From contig NZ_WTYZ01000001.1 of assembly GCF_009827455.1 (NCBI RefSeq), positions 992,001 through 1,056,000 of the forward strand: 64,000 bases of DNA, written 5' to 3'. A program made the position numbers and the translations under genes. The notes under the pieces are model-generated. The model was given only the letters and a program-made list of their open reading frames with translations, did no database searches and was not told the DNA's origin. Every line of letters starts with the position of its first letter. Within the stretch, counting starts at the first letter, position 1. Positions 16,116-25,520 of the stretch are shown here, piece after piece. Source of the stretch: Pontixanthobacter aestiaquae (GTDB lineage Bacteria > Pseudomonadota > Alphaproteobacteria > Sphingomonadales > Sphingomonadaceae).

Positions 16116-17204
16116 TCAATCGAATACAATAACCGAGCGCGCAGAATGCCCGTCGCGCATCTTGTCAAAGCCTTGGTTGATCTCGTCCAGACTGATGCGT
16201 TCCGCAATCAGCGTGTCGAGATCGAGTAGCCCGCGCATATAGAAATCTACGAGACGCGGAAGATCGACCGGGAAGTGGTTTTCGCCCATAATCGCGCCTT
16301 GCAGCTTCTTTCCGCCGAGCAAATCCATCGCGCCAAGCCCGACTTTGCAATCGAGCGGCATCATGCCTAGGATGATCGCTGTTCCGCCCCGCCGGAGTGA
16401 TGCGACCGCAAGATCGGCAGAGGCCTGACGCCCGACAGCTTCGATTGCGTAATGTACACCGCCGCCAGTCATTGTGATGATCTGTTTGGCGGCATCTTCG
16501 GCCATTGCATCGACAGTGTGCGTTGCGCCGAGAACCTTGGCCAGTTCGCGCTTTTCCGGAATCGGGTCCGCCGCGATCACCATGCCTGCACCGGCGATCT
16601 TGGCTGCATTGATCGCGGCGAGGCCAACGCCTCCACATCCGACTACGACAACAGTTTCACCCGGTGTCAGATTGGCGGCATTAAAAATGGTGCCAGCGCC
16701 GGTTGTAACTGCACAGCCGATCAGGGCAGCACGGTCCAATGGCATCTCTTTGTCGATGGAAACGCAGGCATTTTCATGGATCAACATCTGTTCGCTAAAT
16801 GCGGACAGGTTGAGCATTTGGTTGACGGTCTCGCCGTCGTTCCTGGTGATGCGCGGCGCACCATCGGGACCACGGCGGGTTGCCGCACCCATGCACAAAG
16901 CCAAGCGGCCCGTGACACAGAACTCGCATTGCCCACAGAATGCAGACAGGCAGGAGACGACATGATCTCCCGGTTGGACCGAGCGGACTTCGCTACCCAC
17001 TGCACGGACAACTCCCGCAGCCTCATGGCCCGGTATTGCGGGCAGCGCATGCGGATAGGAACCGTCGATGAAATGGAGGTCAGAGTGACACAAGCCGCAG
17101 GCCTTGGTGTCGATCAGAACCTCATGCGGTGCCGGATCAGCCAGCGTGACCTCACCAATGGTGAGACCTTTGCCCGGCTGCTCCAAGATTGCCGCTTTTG
17201 CCAT
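16116..17204 (-). CDS. Zinc-dependent alcohol dehydrogenase
   Basis: Medium-chain dehydrogenase/reductase of 362 residues. Catalytic zinc ligands are Cys37 in ACGLCHSD and the His of GHEAAG with Glu. The structural-zinc loop is complete (CGQCEFCVTGRLALC). The Rossmann motif VVVGCGGVGLAA and the Asp in ADPIPEKR indicate NAD use. It resembles the class III-like group used for longer alcohols. It lies between the ACAD10/11-like dehydrogenase and the kinase, so a role in oxidising an alcohol intermediate of the same pathway is likely. Substrate not determined. Confidence 0.9.
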   Translation of the reverse strand: MAKAAILEQPGKGLTIGEVTLADPAPHEVLIDTKACGLCHSDLHFIDGSYPHALPAIPGHEAAGVVRAVGSEVRSVQPGDHVVSCLSAFCGQCEFCVTGRLALCMGAATRRGPDGAPRITRNDGETVNQMLNLSAFSEQMLIHENACVSIDKEMPLDRAALIGCAVTTGAGTIFNAANLTPGETVVVVGCGGVGLAAINAAKIAGAGMVIAADPIPEKRELAKVLGATHTVDAMAEDAAKQIITMTGGGVHYAIEAVGRQASADLAVASLRRGGTAIILGMMPLDCKVGLGAMDLLGGKKLQGAIMGENHFPVDLPRLVDFYMRGLLDLDTLIAERISLDEINQGFDKMRDGHSARSVIVFD

Positions 17205-17225
17205 GTCGTTCTCCTGCCTCGCTGT

Positions 17226-18512
17226 TTAGCGGGTTGCCGCCAAATCACCCGAGCTTACGCCTGCGTCATTAGGCAGATCGGTATGCTTGGAGAATTCGAT
17301 CCGGGCGATGGAGCGCGCGTGCACTTCATCAGGACCATCCGCGAGACGCAATGTGCGCTGATGCGCGTAAGCACTGGCGAGGCCGAAATCGTTCGACACA
17401 CCGCCGCCGCCATGGGCCTGAATCGCATCGTCAATGATCGAGAGCGCCATATTCGGTGCCTGAACTTTGATCATCGCGATTTCCTGTTTGGCGGATTTAT
17501 TGCCAACCTTGTCCATCATGTCAGCAGCCTTGAGACACAGCAGGCGCGTCATCTCGATATCGATCCGGGCGCGGGCGACGCGCTCTTCCCAGACCGAATG
17601 CTTGTAGATCGGCTTGCCGAAAGCTTCGCGCTCCTGCAGGCGTTTACACATCTTCGCCAGAGCTTCTTCAGCGACACCGATGGTACGCATACAGTGGTGG
17701 ATACGGCCAGGGCCGAGGCGCCCTTGTGCGATCTCAAAGCCGCGACCTTCGCCAAGCAGCAAGTTCGAAGCTGGAACGCGAACGTCCTTCAGTTCGACTT
17801 CCATATGGCCGTGCGGTGCATCGTCGTAACCGAATACAGGCAAGTGACGCAAAATGTTTACACCGGGGGCGTCCATCGGCACGATCACCTGCGATTGCTG
17901 CTGATGGCGCTTGGCTTCGAAGTTTGTCTTTCCCATAGTGATCGCGACTTTGCAGCGCGGATCGCCAAGGCCCGAAGACCACCATTTGCGGCCATTGATC
18001 ACATAGTCGTCACCATCGCGGTCGATACGGGTTTCGATGTTGGTCGCGTCGGACGACGCCACGGCTGGCTCGGTCATCAAGAAGGCAGAACGGATTTCGC
18101 CATTCATCAGCGGCGTAAGCCACTTATCCTTCTGCTCGCGGGTGCCATAGCGGTGGAACACTTCCATATTGCCGGTATCAGGCGCGGAACAGTTGAACAC
18201 TTCGCTCGACCAGCCAATGCGGCCCATTTCTTCGGCGCACAGCGCATATTCGAGGTTGGTCAGGCCAGGGCCTTCGAATTCATAAGTGTCATCCACATGG
18301 CTCAGCTGACCCTGCGGCGGCATGAACAGGTTCCAGATACCTTGTGCCTTTGCCTTCACTTTCATGTCTTCGATTATTGGAATGACTTTCCAGCGTTCGC
18401 CCTCATTATCCTGGTCGATATAGGTCTGCACATTGGGGCGGATATTCGCCTCGATAAAGTCGCGAACACGGTCGCGCCAATGGGTCTGCCGGTCGGTAAG
18501 ATCAAAATCCAT
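17226..18512 (-). CDS. Acyl-CoA dehydrogenase of the ACAD10/11 group
   Basis: FAD enzyme of 428 residues. The sequence block [18 protein letters not shown] followed by [22 protein letters not shown] (in parts) is typical of the ACAD10/11 branch rather than of chain-length-specific dehydrogenases. [14 protein letters not shown] and [14 protein letters not shown] complete the flavin and active-site regions. In mammals the same domain is fused behind an APH kinase; here the kinase is a separate gene two positions downstream. Together they should turn 4-hydroxyacyl-CoA into an unsaturated acyl-CoA via a phosphorylated intermediate. That is inferred from the human and LvaA/LvaC systems. Confidence 0.9.
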   Translation of the reverse strand: MDFDLTDRQTHWRDRVRDFIEANIRPNVQTYIDQDNEGERWKVIPIIEDMKVKAKAQGIWNLFMPPQGQLSHVDDTYEFEGPGLTNLEYALCAEEMGRIGWSSEVFNCSAPDTGNMEVFHRYGTREQKDKWLTPLMNGEIRSAFLMTEPAVASSDATNIETRIDRDGDDYVINGRKWWSSGLGDPRCKVAITMGKTNFEAKRHQQQSQVIVPMDAPGVNILRHLPVFGYDDAPHGHMEVELKDVRVPASNLLLGEGRGFEIAQGRLGPGRIHHCMRTIGVAEEALAKMCKRLQEREAFGKPIYKHSVWEERVARARIDIEMTRLLCLKAADMMDKVGNKSAKQEIAMIKVQAPNMALSIIDDAIQAHGGGGVSNDFGLASAYAHQRTLRLADGPDEVHARSIARIEFSKHTDLPNDAGVSSGDLAATR

Positions 18513-18544
18513 GGGGTATATCCTTTTTACGAGTCGATAAGTGC

Positions 18545-19996
18545 TTAGGAGTTTGCGGGGGTGTCGTCGACAGCCCCGGATGCGGTTTTTGCGGCGAGTG
18601 CGGCAACGCGTGCTTCATGCTCGGCGCGGTCGATGGGGAAACGGTTCATGAACCAAGCTGACACTACACCCAAGACAACGATGGCGATGCAATATTGCAG
18701 GATCATACTGTCGATGACGGGTTCTGCGACTTCGCCCGGCACCGCTTGTTCTGGCAGACCTGCAATGGCGACGATCAGGCCGGTCAGAAAAATTCCTATG
18801 CCTGTCGCGCATTTCTGGATGAACCAATAGCCGGAATAGAATGAACCTTCCGCGCGGCGCTCAGTCCGTTCTTCGAACGCCTCGACGATTTCCGCAACCA
18901 TAGAAGAAGCTGAGATCATCACCATAACACCGAATGTGTTGCTGAGAAGAAGGAAGCCAAGCACCAGCGCGGATGACGCAGTGCTGCCGATTTCGGGCCA
19001 GACGCCCGCCCAATAGAATCCGTATGGGATCAAGTAGATCACCATCGAAATCAGCGTGGCAACCGCTGCAACTTTAGGCTTGCCCCATTTCTTATGCGCA
19101 GGGCCAAGCGTGATGAATGTGAGGACAACACTGAGGAACAGAACGATCGGGTAGAACGCAAAGACTGCTTCGGAGAATTGCCAGATATACAGGTAAAGAT
19201 AATTCGACAGCGCGAACGTCATGCCTTGGCTGACATACGCGCCAAGAGCGCCGCCAGCGAGGATCAGAAACGAGCGCTCTGACAGCGCTTGGATGATCTC
19301 CGAGAATGCAACGCTCAACTTGAAGGGAGGGGGCTTGTCCTTCGGAAGACGCGCAACGCGGCTGTGTTGTCCCAGCGCAGAACCGATCACCGAAATGAAA
19401 ATTACAGCGGCTCCGAAATAGCCATAAATCGCGTAGCCTTCCGGCTCCAGCAGGCGGCCAGCGAGGAATACCTGATAGGCTAGAAACAACATGATCAGAC
19501 CGCCGGTCCAGCCCGACAGGAAGCGGTACCGGAACAATGTGGTGCGCTCATCATAATCGCTGGTCAGTTCCGGAACGAGCGACGTCGATGGAACCTCACA
19601 GGCCGAAAGCAGTAACCGTACGACGACTGCGATTGCCAATAAGCCAAAGAAGGTAGGTTCACCGCCAATCGGTGGTTGCCACATGATGACCCAAGCTATC
19701 GCGAGCGGAATTGGTGCGGCATAAAGCCAAGGCAGTCTGCGGCCCCAGCTTGTATATGTCCGGTCAGACAAATTGCCGAGCAGCGGGTCGATAAACGCAT
19801 CAATGATGAGCGCTAGCGCCAGCGCAAGACTAACTAGCGCGGCATCCATTCCCAATACTTGATTGTAGAAAATCAGCAGGAAGACAGAAAACCCATTGTC
19901 CTTGATCCCGAACGCAACCGCGCCAAACCCGTGAAACAGCTTGATCCGTTGTGGCAGAGGCTGAAACTCAGGGGCCTGTCCGGGAAGTGCACTCAT
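18545..19996 (-). CDS. MFS transporter, GPH (sugar:cation symporter-like) family
   Basis: A 483-residue inner-membrane protein with about 12 hydrophobic spans. The early motif [15 protein letters not shown], the segment [22 protein letters not shown] and the cytosolic loops place it in the MFS_2/GPH group. In alphaproteobacterial lipid and steroid operons such carriers accompany acyl-CoA genes. The stop-start overlap with the SDR gene upstream (four bases) shows they are co-translated. The probable substrate is the compound that the operon degrades; its identity is unknown. Confidence 0.87.
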   Translation of the reverse strand: MSALPGQAPEFQPLPQRIKLFHGFGAVAFGIKDNGFSVFLLIFYNQVLGMDAALVSLALALALIIDAFIDPLLGNLSDRTYTSWGRRLPWLYAAPIPLAIAWVIMWQPPIGGEPTFFGLLAIAVVVRLLLSACEVPSTSLVPELTSDYDERTTLFRYRFLSGWTGGLIMLFLAYQVFLAGRLLEPEGYAIYGYFGAAVIFISVIGSALGQHSRVARLPKDKPPPFKLSVAFSEIIQALSERSFLILAGGALGAYVSQGMTFALSNYLYLYIWQFSEAVFAFYPIVLFLSVVLTFITLGPAHKKWGKPKVAAVATLISMVIYLIPYGFYWAGVWPEIGSTASSALVLGFLLLSNTFGVMVMISASSMVAEIVEAFEERTERRAEGSFYSGYWFIQKCATGIGIFLTGLIVAIAGLPEQAVPGEVAEPVIDSMILQYCIAIVVLGVVSAWFMNRFPIDRAEHEARVAALAAKTASGAVDDTPANS

Positions 19997-20838
19997 GGCT
20001 GGTCAGCCTCGGCCAACGCGCGCAGCGCTTCGAACATGTCGGGTTCATTCGCATCCCACGAATATTTCGGCCCGATGGTTATGCCGCCATCGACCACGAT
20101 GGAGTGCCCATTGACGAAGGATGCCTCTTCGCTCGCCAAGTAGGCCATCGCATTGGCGATATCCTCGGGCTGGCCGCCGCGCGCAACGGGCTGAGCGCCA
20201 GCTGACATATGCGCGATCATGGCCTTGCCAACCTCCTCCTTCTCTTCGGTCAGATCGAGCGATGCGGTGAAGATATTGGTATTGATAAAGCCCGGCTGGA
20301 TCGCGTTCACACGGATCTGGTGTTTGGCCAGATCGGCCGCGGCCATTTTGGTTAAATGTAGCACGCCTGCTTTGGCTACGGCGTAGGCGTTGGGCGAATA
20401 TCCCGGACCGACCGCCGCGACGCTTGATGTGTTGATGATAGAGGCATTCTGGCGTCCCTTCATATGCGGCACGGCATAGCGGATGCCGAACGCGACCGAG
20501 CGGAGCAGTAGATCCATCGTCAGATCCCAGCCTTCAGGCTCGATCTCGTCAATTGACGTGCCGTCGCCGCCTGCGCCAGCATTGTTGAACACGATATCGA
20601 TGCCGCCTGTTTCGGCAGCGGCGCGGTCCATCAGAGCTTTGATGTCCTCGGTTGAGGTCACATCGCAGCGCTGGAATGTTATCTTGCCGTTGGAGCCCGA
20701 TGCCAATTCTGCACCTCCAGCTTCATCGATATCAGCAGCAAAAACATGCGCGCCTTCCGCGGCAAGCAGCAGCACCGACGCCTTGCCGATTCCCGATGCC
20801 GCACCTGTAACAACGGCAGTTTTGCCGGAGAATCGCAT
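19993..20838 (-). CDS. SDR-family oxidoreductase
   Basis: Classical short-chain dehydrogenase, 281 residues. Nucleotide motif TGAASGIGKAS (about 11-21), Asp37 in FAADIDEA suggesting NAD, NNAGAG (about 88-93), catalytic Ser in NTSSVAAVG and YAVAK for Tyr and Lys. Length is slightly above the 250 typical because of a C-terminal tail. It is the promoter-proximal gene of the five-gene leftward operon (SDR, MFS, ACAD, ADH, kinase). It would act on a hydroxyl or keto group of the operon's substrate. Confidence 0.92.
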   Translation of the reverse strand: MRFSGKTAVVTGAASGIGKASVLLLAAEGAHVFAADIDEAGGAELASGSNGKITFQRCDVTSTEDIKALMDRAAAETGGIDIVFNNAGAGGDGTSIDEIEPEGWDLTMDLLLRSVAFGIRYAVPHMKGRQNASIINTSSVAAVGPGYSPNAYAVAKAGVLHLTKMAAADLAKHQIRVNAIQPGFINTNIFTASLDLTEEKEEVGKAMIAHMSAGAQPVARGGQPEDIANAMAYLASEEASFVNGHSIVVDGGITIGPKYSWDANEPDMFEALRALAEADQP

Positions 20839-21042
20839 ACACCTCTCCCAAGGTTTTTCTTTGCAACTAGCTTAGGGATGCGAGCCGCAGCGTCAACGCC
20901 ACTCTGCCTGACGCTACGGCATTCTGTGCTTTGGGCCAGCTTACCATTTCGGCGCTTGCGACCCTGCCACTTTTGCCCTTAACGTAAACGGCAATTGAGC
21001 GGGCTGCACAGCGGTCTGACAATCGAATCGAGAGGAACCGAA

Positions 21043-22236
21043 ATGGCCGATCTGGATATATTCCGTGAAGAAACCCGTAGCTGGCTTGAAGCCAATTGCC
21101 CTGAAGAAATGCGTCAACCGGTGCGCGATGAAGAAGACGTCTATTGGGGCGGCCGCAAAGCCACTTTCAAGAATGACGCGCAGAAGGCTTGGTTCGATAT
21201 TTGCGTAGAAAAAGGCTACACCGTTCCCGCGTGGCCCAAGGAATATGGCGGTGCTGGCCTGAGTGCAGCCGAGGCAAAAGTTTTGCGGCAGGAAATGGCG
21301 CGGATCAATGCGCGGCCACCGCTTTCCAGCTTCGGTATCTGGATGCTCGGCCCCGCGCTGCTGCAATTTGGCACGGAAGGGCAGAAGCAGCGCTTCCTCA
21401 ATGAAATCGCGCGTGGTGAAATCCGCTGGTGCCAAGGCTATTCGGAACCGGGCAGTGGTTCCGACCTCGTGTCGATGCAGACATTCGGCGAAGACAAAGG
21501 CGATCATTGGGAAGTCAGCGGCCAGAAAATCTGGACGTCCTATGCTGACCAGGCCGACTGGATCTTCTGCCTTGTCCGGACCGACAAAGCCAATAAATAT
21601 CAGGGCATCACTTTCATGCTGTTCGATATGGAAAATGAAGGTGTCAGCACCAAGCCGATTCTGCTGATCAGCGGTAACAGCCCGTTCTGTGAGACCTTCT
21701 TTGACAATGTGAAAGTGCCAAAGAGCTATGGCGAAGACTGCCCCGGCCAAGTGGGTGAAGTTAACCGCGGTTGGGACGTTGCGAAGTACCTGCTCGGCCA
21801 CGAGCGCGAGATGATCTCCGGCGCTGGCGGTGGCGGCCTGACTTCTGCAATTGGCGCAGCGATGCAGCGCCACGTGGCCAAAGACGGCGGCGATCTTGAT
21901 CCGGTACTCCGTTCTGAGCTGGCGATGTTTGATGTCGACGCGCTGGCCTATGCAGCGATGGGCGAAAAATTCCTCGACGAAATGAAAACCGGTCGCGGGC
22001 ATCCGGCACAGCCCAACATGATGAAATATGTCGGGACGGAGCTGAACAAGCGCCGTCATGAGCTTATGATGTCGGCTGGCGGTTCGCGCAGTCTCGAATG
22101 GGACAGCGAGGAAACCAGCGGCGGTAAGCCATCGCGCAATTGGCTGCGCACCAAGGCCAATTCAATCGAGGGCGGCACCAGCGAAGTCATGCTGAATGTC
22201 GTTTCCAAGCGTATCCTCGATCTGCCGGGAGCCTGA
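21043..22236 (+). CDS. Acyl-CoA dehydrogenase, first of a tandem pair
   Basis: A 397-residue flavoenzyme starting at the ATG at 21043, with AGAGGAACCG just upstream. Features: PKEYGGAGLSAAE, WCQGYSEPGSGSD (FAD/substrate), GQKIWTSYAD and the C-terminal SIEGGTSEVMLNVV. Pairs of adjacent, dissimilar acyl-CoA dehydrogenases often form heterotetramers for bulky acyl chains such as dicarboxylates or steroid side chains. The second member begins three bases after this stop. It is divergent from the ACAD10/11 operon, with a shared 204-bp control region. Confidence 0.92.
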   Translation: MADLDIFREETRSWLEANCPEEMRQPVRDEEDVYWGGRKATFKNDAQKAWFDICVEKGYTVPAWPKEYGGAGLSAAEAKVLRQEMARINARPPLSSFGIWMLGPALLQFGTEGQKQRFLNEIARGEIRWCQGYSEPGSGSDLVSMQTFGEDKGDHWEVSGQKIWTSYADQADWIFCLVRTDKANKYQGITFMLFDMENEGVSTKPILLISGNSPFCETFFDNVKVPKSYGEDCPGQVGEVNRGWDVAKYLLGHEREMISGAGGGGLTSAIGAAMQRHVAKDGGDLDPVLRSELAMFDVDALAYAAMGEKFLDEMKTGRGHPAQPNMMKYVGTELNKRRHELMMSAGGSRSLEWDSEETSGGKPSRNWLRTKANSIEGGTSEVMLNVVSKRILDLPGA

Positions 22237-22239
22237 TCC

Positions 22240-23379
22240 ATGCCACTCTATTACGACGAAGATCAGACAATGCTCGCCGATACCGCGGCGCAATTCATGG
22301 CCGAAGAAGGCGCGATCAACAAACAGCTGCGCCATTGGCGTGACCGCGATTGCCCCGACGGTTTCGGCCACGCTTTGTGGAAGCAATTCGCGGAAATGGG
22401 CTTCACCGGCATTCTTGTCGGCGAAGAAGATGGCGGTATGGGCATGGGCAATGTCGAGGCAGGCATTGTCCTCGAGCAGATCGGCCGCAATCTCACGCCG
22501 TCGCCTTTTCTGACGAGCTCGGTCTTGGCAGCAACTGCCTTGAAAGAAGGCAGCGCGGATATGCGTAGCCGCTACATGCCGGGGCTGATTTCGGGCGACT
22601 GCGTATTCGCTGTAGCAATCGATGAAGGCGCAAAGCACCGTCCCGAGCGGATTAAAACCAAGGCCGAGAAATCGGGCAACGGCTTCAAACTTTCGGGCCA
22701 GAAGAGTTTCGTGATCCAGGGCGCGAGTGCTGACATGATTGTCGTCGCCGCGCGGACATCCGGTAGCGATGCCGACGAAGATGGCATCACCCTGTTCGCA
22801 GTCCCGAAAGACGCAGCGGGCATGGAGCATGACTCGGTCCGCTTGGTCGACAGTTCGATGGCAACGCATACCAAATTCGACGGGGTAGAGCTCGATGGCG
22901 ATGCGGTAATCGGTGAAGTCGATGGCGGCCGCGAGATCCTCAACAAAGTCCTCAATGCGGGCCGTATCGGTTCTGCTGCCGAGGGCTGCGGGGTCGCAGG
23001 TGCAGCGATGGATATGACCGTCGACTATCTCAAGCAGCGCAAGCAGTTCGGTAAGCTGATTGGCGAATTCCAAGCGCTCCAGCACCGCGCCGCGCATCTT
23101 TACTCCGAAGTCGAGATTGCCCGTGCGGTGACGATCAAGGCTGGACAGCTGCTGGATGGCGGGAGCGAGAAAGCCGATCTGATGGTCTCGGTTGCTAAGG
23201 CCAAAGTCGGCCAAACCGCTGGTCTTGCAGTGCGCGAAGGCGTGCAAATGCATGGCGGCATCGGCATGACCGACGAATATGACATCGGCCTCTACATGAA
23301 GCGCGACAAGGCTCTGAACGAGTTCCTTGGCGATGCCTATTACCACGCCGACCGCGTTGCGCGGCTCAGCGGTTACTAA
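22240..23379 (+). CDS. Acyl-CoA dehydrogenase, second of a tandem pair
   Basis: A 379-residue acyl-CoA dehydrogenase, shorter and more divergent than its neighbour, with a helical N-domain (GFTGILVGEEDGGMG), GNGFKLSGQKSFVIQG in the beta domain and QMHGGIGMTDEYDIGLYMKRD at the C-terminal active-site region. It lies three bases after the first dehydrogenase gene, so the two are probably made in equal amounts and form one complex, as in pimeloyl-CoA or steroid dehydrogenase pairs. The substrate is not known. Confidence 0.9.
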   Translation: MPLYYDEDQTMLADTAAQFMAEEGAINKQLRHWRDRDCPDGFGHALWKQFAEMGFTGILVGEEDGGMGMGNVEAGIVLEQIGRNLTPSPFLTSSVLAATALKEGSADMRSRYMPGLISGDCVFAVAIDEGAKHRPERIKTKAEKSGNGFKLSGQKSFVIQGASADMIVVAARTSGSDADEDGITLFAVPKDAAGMEHDSVRLVDSSMATHTKFDGVELDGDAVIGEVDGGREILNKVLNAGRIGSAAEGCGVAGAAMDMTVDYLKQRKQFGKLIGEFQALQHRAAHLYSEVEIARAVTIKAGQLLDGGSEKADLMVSVAKAKVGQTAGLAVREGVQMHGGIGMTDEYDIGLYMKRDKALNEFLGDAYYHADRVARLSGY

Positions 23380-23390
23380 GGAATAGCGAT

Positions 23391-24200
23391 ATGATGAATT
23401 TGAAAGATCTCTTCGGTCTCGAAGGCAAAGTGGCGCTGGTCACCGGCGGTTCGCGTGGCATCGGCAAAATGATTGTCGAAGGCTTGCTGGAAGCGGGCTG
23501 CGCGAAAATCTATATCGTCGCGCGCAAGAAAGAGCAGGTCGATGCGACCGCCGAGGAGCTGGGCGACAAGGTTATCGGCCTCACCGGCGATCTTTCGCAG
23601 ATTGACGGTATCCAAGCGCTGGCCGACGAATTGGCAAGCCGCGAAGACAAACTCGATCTGCTGGTCAACAATGCCGGCGCCGCGTGGGGCCAGCCATTCG
23701 ACGAGTTTACTGAAGCCGGCTGGGACCGGACGATGGACCTCAACGTCAAAACGCCGTTCTTCCTGACGCAAAAACTGCATGGCCTACTCAAAGCGGCTGG
23801 TACGCCCGAGCGCCCGGCCAAAGTGCTGATGATCGCGTCGATCGACGGGATGAAAAGCAACCCATGGCCAACTTATCCCTACCAAGCATCGAAAGCTGGT
23901 CTGATCCACCTGACTCGCCGGATGGCCGCAGAGCTGGTGGGCGACAATATCATTGTCAACGGCATTGGCCCCGGCGCTTTCCCGAGCGAAATGAACAAGG
24001 CCGCGCGCGATCAGGAAGAAATGGTCAAACGCGGCATCCCGTCGCGCCGCGTGGGCGTGACCGAGGATATGGCGGCAGGAGCAATCTATCTGCTCAGCCG
24101 TGCGGGCGATTACGTAGTCGGAACGACAATCCCTATTGATGGCGGCGTGGTAAACGCGAATATCGGTGCAGGAAACTTCGTCGATCCATCGGGCCAATAG
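23391..24200 (+). CDS. SDR-family oxidoreductase
   Basis: A 269-residue classical short-chain dehydrogenase. TGGSRGIGKMIVE (NAD(P) binding), an Arg-containing loop after IVARKKEQ suggesting NADP, NNAGAAWG, catalytic Ser in MIASIDGM and YQASK for Tyr and Lys. The first two codons are both ATG; either could be used. It ends the three-gene rightward operon and is followed by a strong terminator. Expected to oxidise a hydroxyacyl-CoA or related intermediate formed after the dehydrogenase pair. Confidence 0.92.
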   Translation: MMNLKDLFGLEGKVALVTGGSRGIGKMIVEGLLEAGCAKIYIVARKKEQVDATAEELGDKVIGLTGDLSQIDGIQALADELASREDKLDLLVNNAGAAWGQPFDEFTEAGWDRTMDLNVKTPFFLTQKLHGLLKAAGTPERPAKVLMIASIDGMKSNPWPTYPYQASKAGLIHLTRRMAAELVGDNIIVNGIGPGAFPSEMNKAARDQEEMVKRGIPSRRVGVTEDMAAGAIYLLSRAGDYVVGTTIPIDGGVVNANIGAGNFVDPSGQ

Positions 24201-24224
24201 GTCCGGACACAGCCAGATGAGGAG

Positions 24225-24255
24225 GGGCCGCCGGAGCGATCTGGCGGCCCTTTTT
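24225..24255 (+). terminator. Rho-independent terminator of the acyl-CoA operon
   Basis: GGGCCGCC (24225-24232) pairs with GGCGGCCC (24243-24250) across a 10-nt loop and is followed by TTTTT. Confidence 0.9.
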
Positions 24256-24264
24256 GTACACGAT

Positions 24265-24384
24265 AGGGTGACAAAGGTTACACCGTGTAACTTTCACTGA
24301 ACGCGCAATAATCTATATAAATTAATGGGTTAAGTGTTATTTCCGCAACCGGACGGACGGGGGAGCGGCCCCTTATTTGTCACC
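24265..24384 (+). repeat. 120-nt dispersed element with palindrome, copy 2
   Basis: Starts AGGGTGACAAAGG and ends CTTATTTGTCACC. It aligns without gaps to 6358-6477 (minus strand). The 15-mer at 24277-24291 is GTTACACCGTGTAAC, a perfect palindrome that differs from copy 1 by a G-to-T change in one arm and the matching C-to-A change in the other. GGTGACAAA at the start pairs perfectly with TTTGTCACC at the end, a 9-bp terminal inverted repeat. The centre is AT-rich and not conserved. The 89 bp from this element to the copB stop show nothing else I can name. Confidence 0.7.
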
Positions 24385-24473
24385 GCTTTCACACTGTCAA
24401 AGAGCGAAACCTGCATAGCAGCGCGTATCGCTGTAGGAAAATGTCGTGTTCCGCGCATATCGGCTGATCAGCT

Positions 24474-25520
24474 TTAGAACCAAGCCCTCACTCCGATAAC
24501 GAACTTCACCCCGTCCGGATCTTCGCCTGCTAGTCGTGCGAGATCGGCGGTTTCACCAATCTTGGCTTCATATTCGATCCCGACATAGGGCGCGAACTCA
24601 GGCTGAAGCTCGTATCGCAGCCGCAGACCCGGTTCGATTTTGGTGATGCCCGCGCCAGTGGCCCGCTCCGGAATGTCCTGCGCGGCGAATTCGATCTCGA
24701 TGCGCGGTTGCAGAATGATTTGCCGCGTTATTTTCTGATCATATTCGCCCTCGATCCGGGCGGTTAGGTCGCCTCTATCGGATAAGAAAAGCGCACCATC
24801 GACATGGAACATGTAAGGTGCGAGGCCTTGCACACCTACAACCAGATGCGTTCGGGTATCGGGTGCGGGGTCAAAGCGGACACCCGCTTGCAGATCAAAG
24901 AACGGGCCTATGGCGCGGCTGTAAAGCGCCTGTATCTCGGCACCCTCGACTTCGCCGCCAAACTCGCCTTCGCCTTCTGTTTTTATGACGAGGCGATTGA
25001 TATCACCGCCATACCAGCCCTGCGCATCCCACACATATCCGTTTTCACCGCCGTCAGCCGCGAAACGTGCCTCCAGCCGTTCGATGAGCACCATTCCCGT
25101 TTTCATGTCACCGTTTTCGCGGGCGAGTTGCCTGCGCGAGGGAGCCATGGCGTCCGTACCCCAGATGCTGTCGGCGGCGTGGCGGGGGCCTGCCAAGGCC
25201 CTGGCAGGAACCGCAGTTTCTGGCGCTGCACCTTGGGCGGTTTTGTCAACGGCACCAGCGGGTTGCGCGCCATGCCCCATAGCCGCATGATCCATAGGCG
25301 GCGCTGCTTTCTCGCCGGATCCTGAATGCCCCATTGCGGCGTGATCCGCATCCGCAGGAGGTTTCCCTTCGGTCTTTGGAGGGCATTGATCGGCGGGCAT
25401 ATGACCCATCGCACAGTGATCGACTTCGGGCGCGGTTTGTTTGCCATGCGCGCTATGATCCTGAGCGGCAAGCGGAGCGGCAGCGACAGTTGCGGCGGCG
25501 AGAATCCAAAACCGGATCAT
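24474..25520 (-). CDS. copB: Copper resistance protein B (outer-membrane barrel)
   Basis: CopB/PcoB, an outer-membrane beta-barrel that works with the multicopper oxidase CopA in periplasmic copper tolerance. Residues 1-19 are a signal peptide. Residues 20-95 contain repeats of D-H-A-A-M-G-H and CAMGHMPADQCPP, rich in Met and His for copper binding. Residues 115-348 form the conserved barrel domain ending GVRAWF with a terminal Phe. The start ATG at 25520 overlaps the copA stop by four bases. Confidence 0.93.
   Translation of the reverse strand: MIRFWILAAATVAAAPLAAQDHSAHGKQTAPEVDHCAMGHMPADQCPPKTEGKPPADADHAAMGHSGSGEKAAPPMDHAAMGHGAQPAGAVDKTAQGAAPETAVPARALAGPRHAADSIWGTDAMAPSRRQLARENGDMKTGMVLIERLEARFAADGGENGYVWDAQGWYGGDINRLVIKTEGEGEFGGEVEGAEIQALYSRAIGPFFDLQAGVRFDPAPDTRTHLVVGVQGLAPYMFHVDGALFLSDRGDLTARIEGEYDQKITRQIILQPRIEIEFAAQDIPERATGAGITKIEPGLRLRYELQPEFAPYVGIEYEAKIGETADLARLAGEDPDGVKFVIGVRAWF

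Noticed and set aside
16452..18548. 698-codon open frame on the plus strand
   Set aside because: Antisense to the alcohol dehydrogenase and acyl-CoA dehydrogenase genes, both with complete motifs; His/Arg/Cys-rich product is typical of a shadow.
20941..22059. 372-codon open frame on the minus strand
   Set aside because: Antisense to the first tandem acyl-CoA dehydrogenase.
22162..23346. 394-codon open frame on the minus strand
   Set aside because: Antisense to the second tandem acyl-CoA dehydrogenase.
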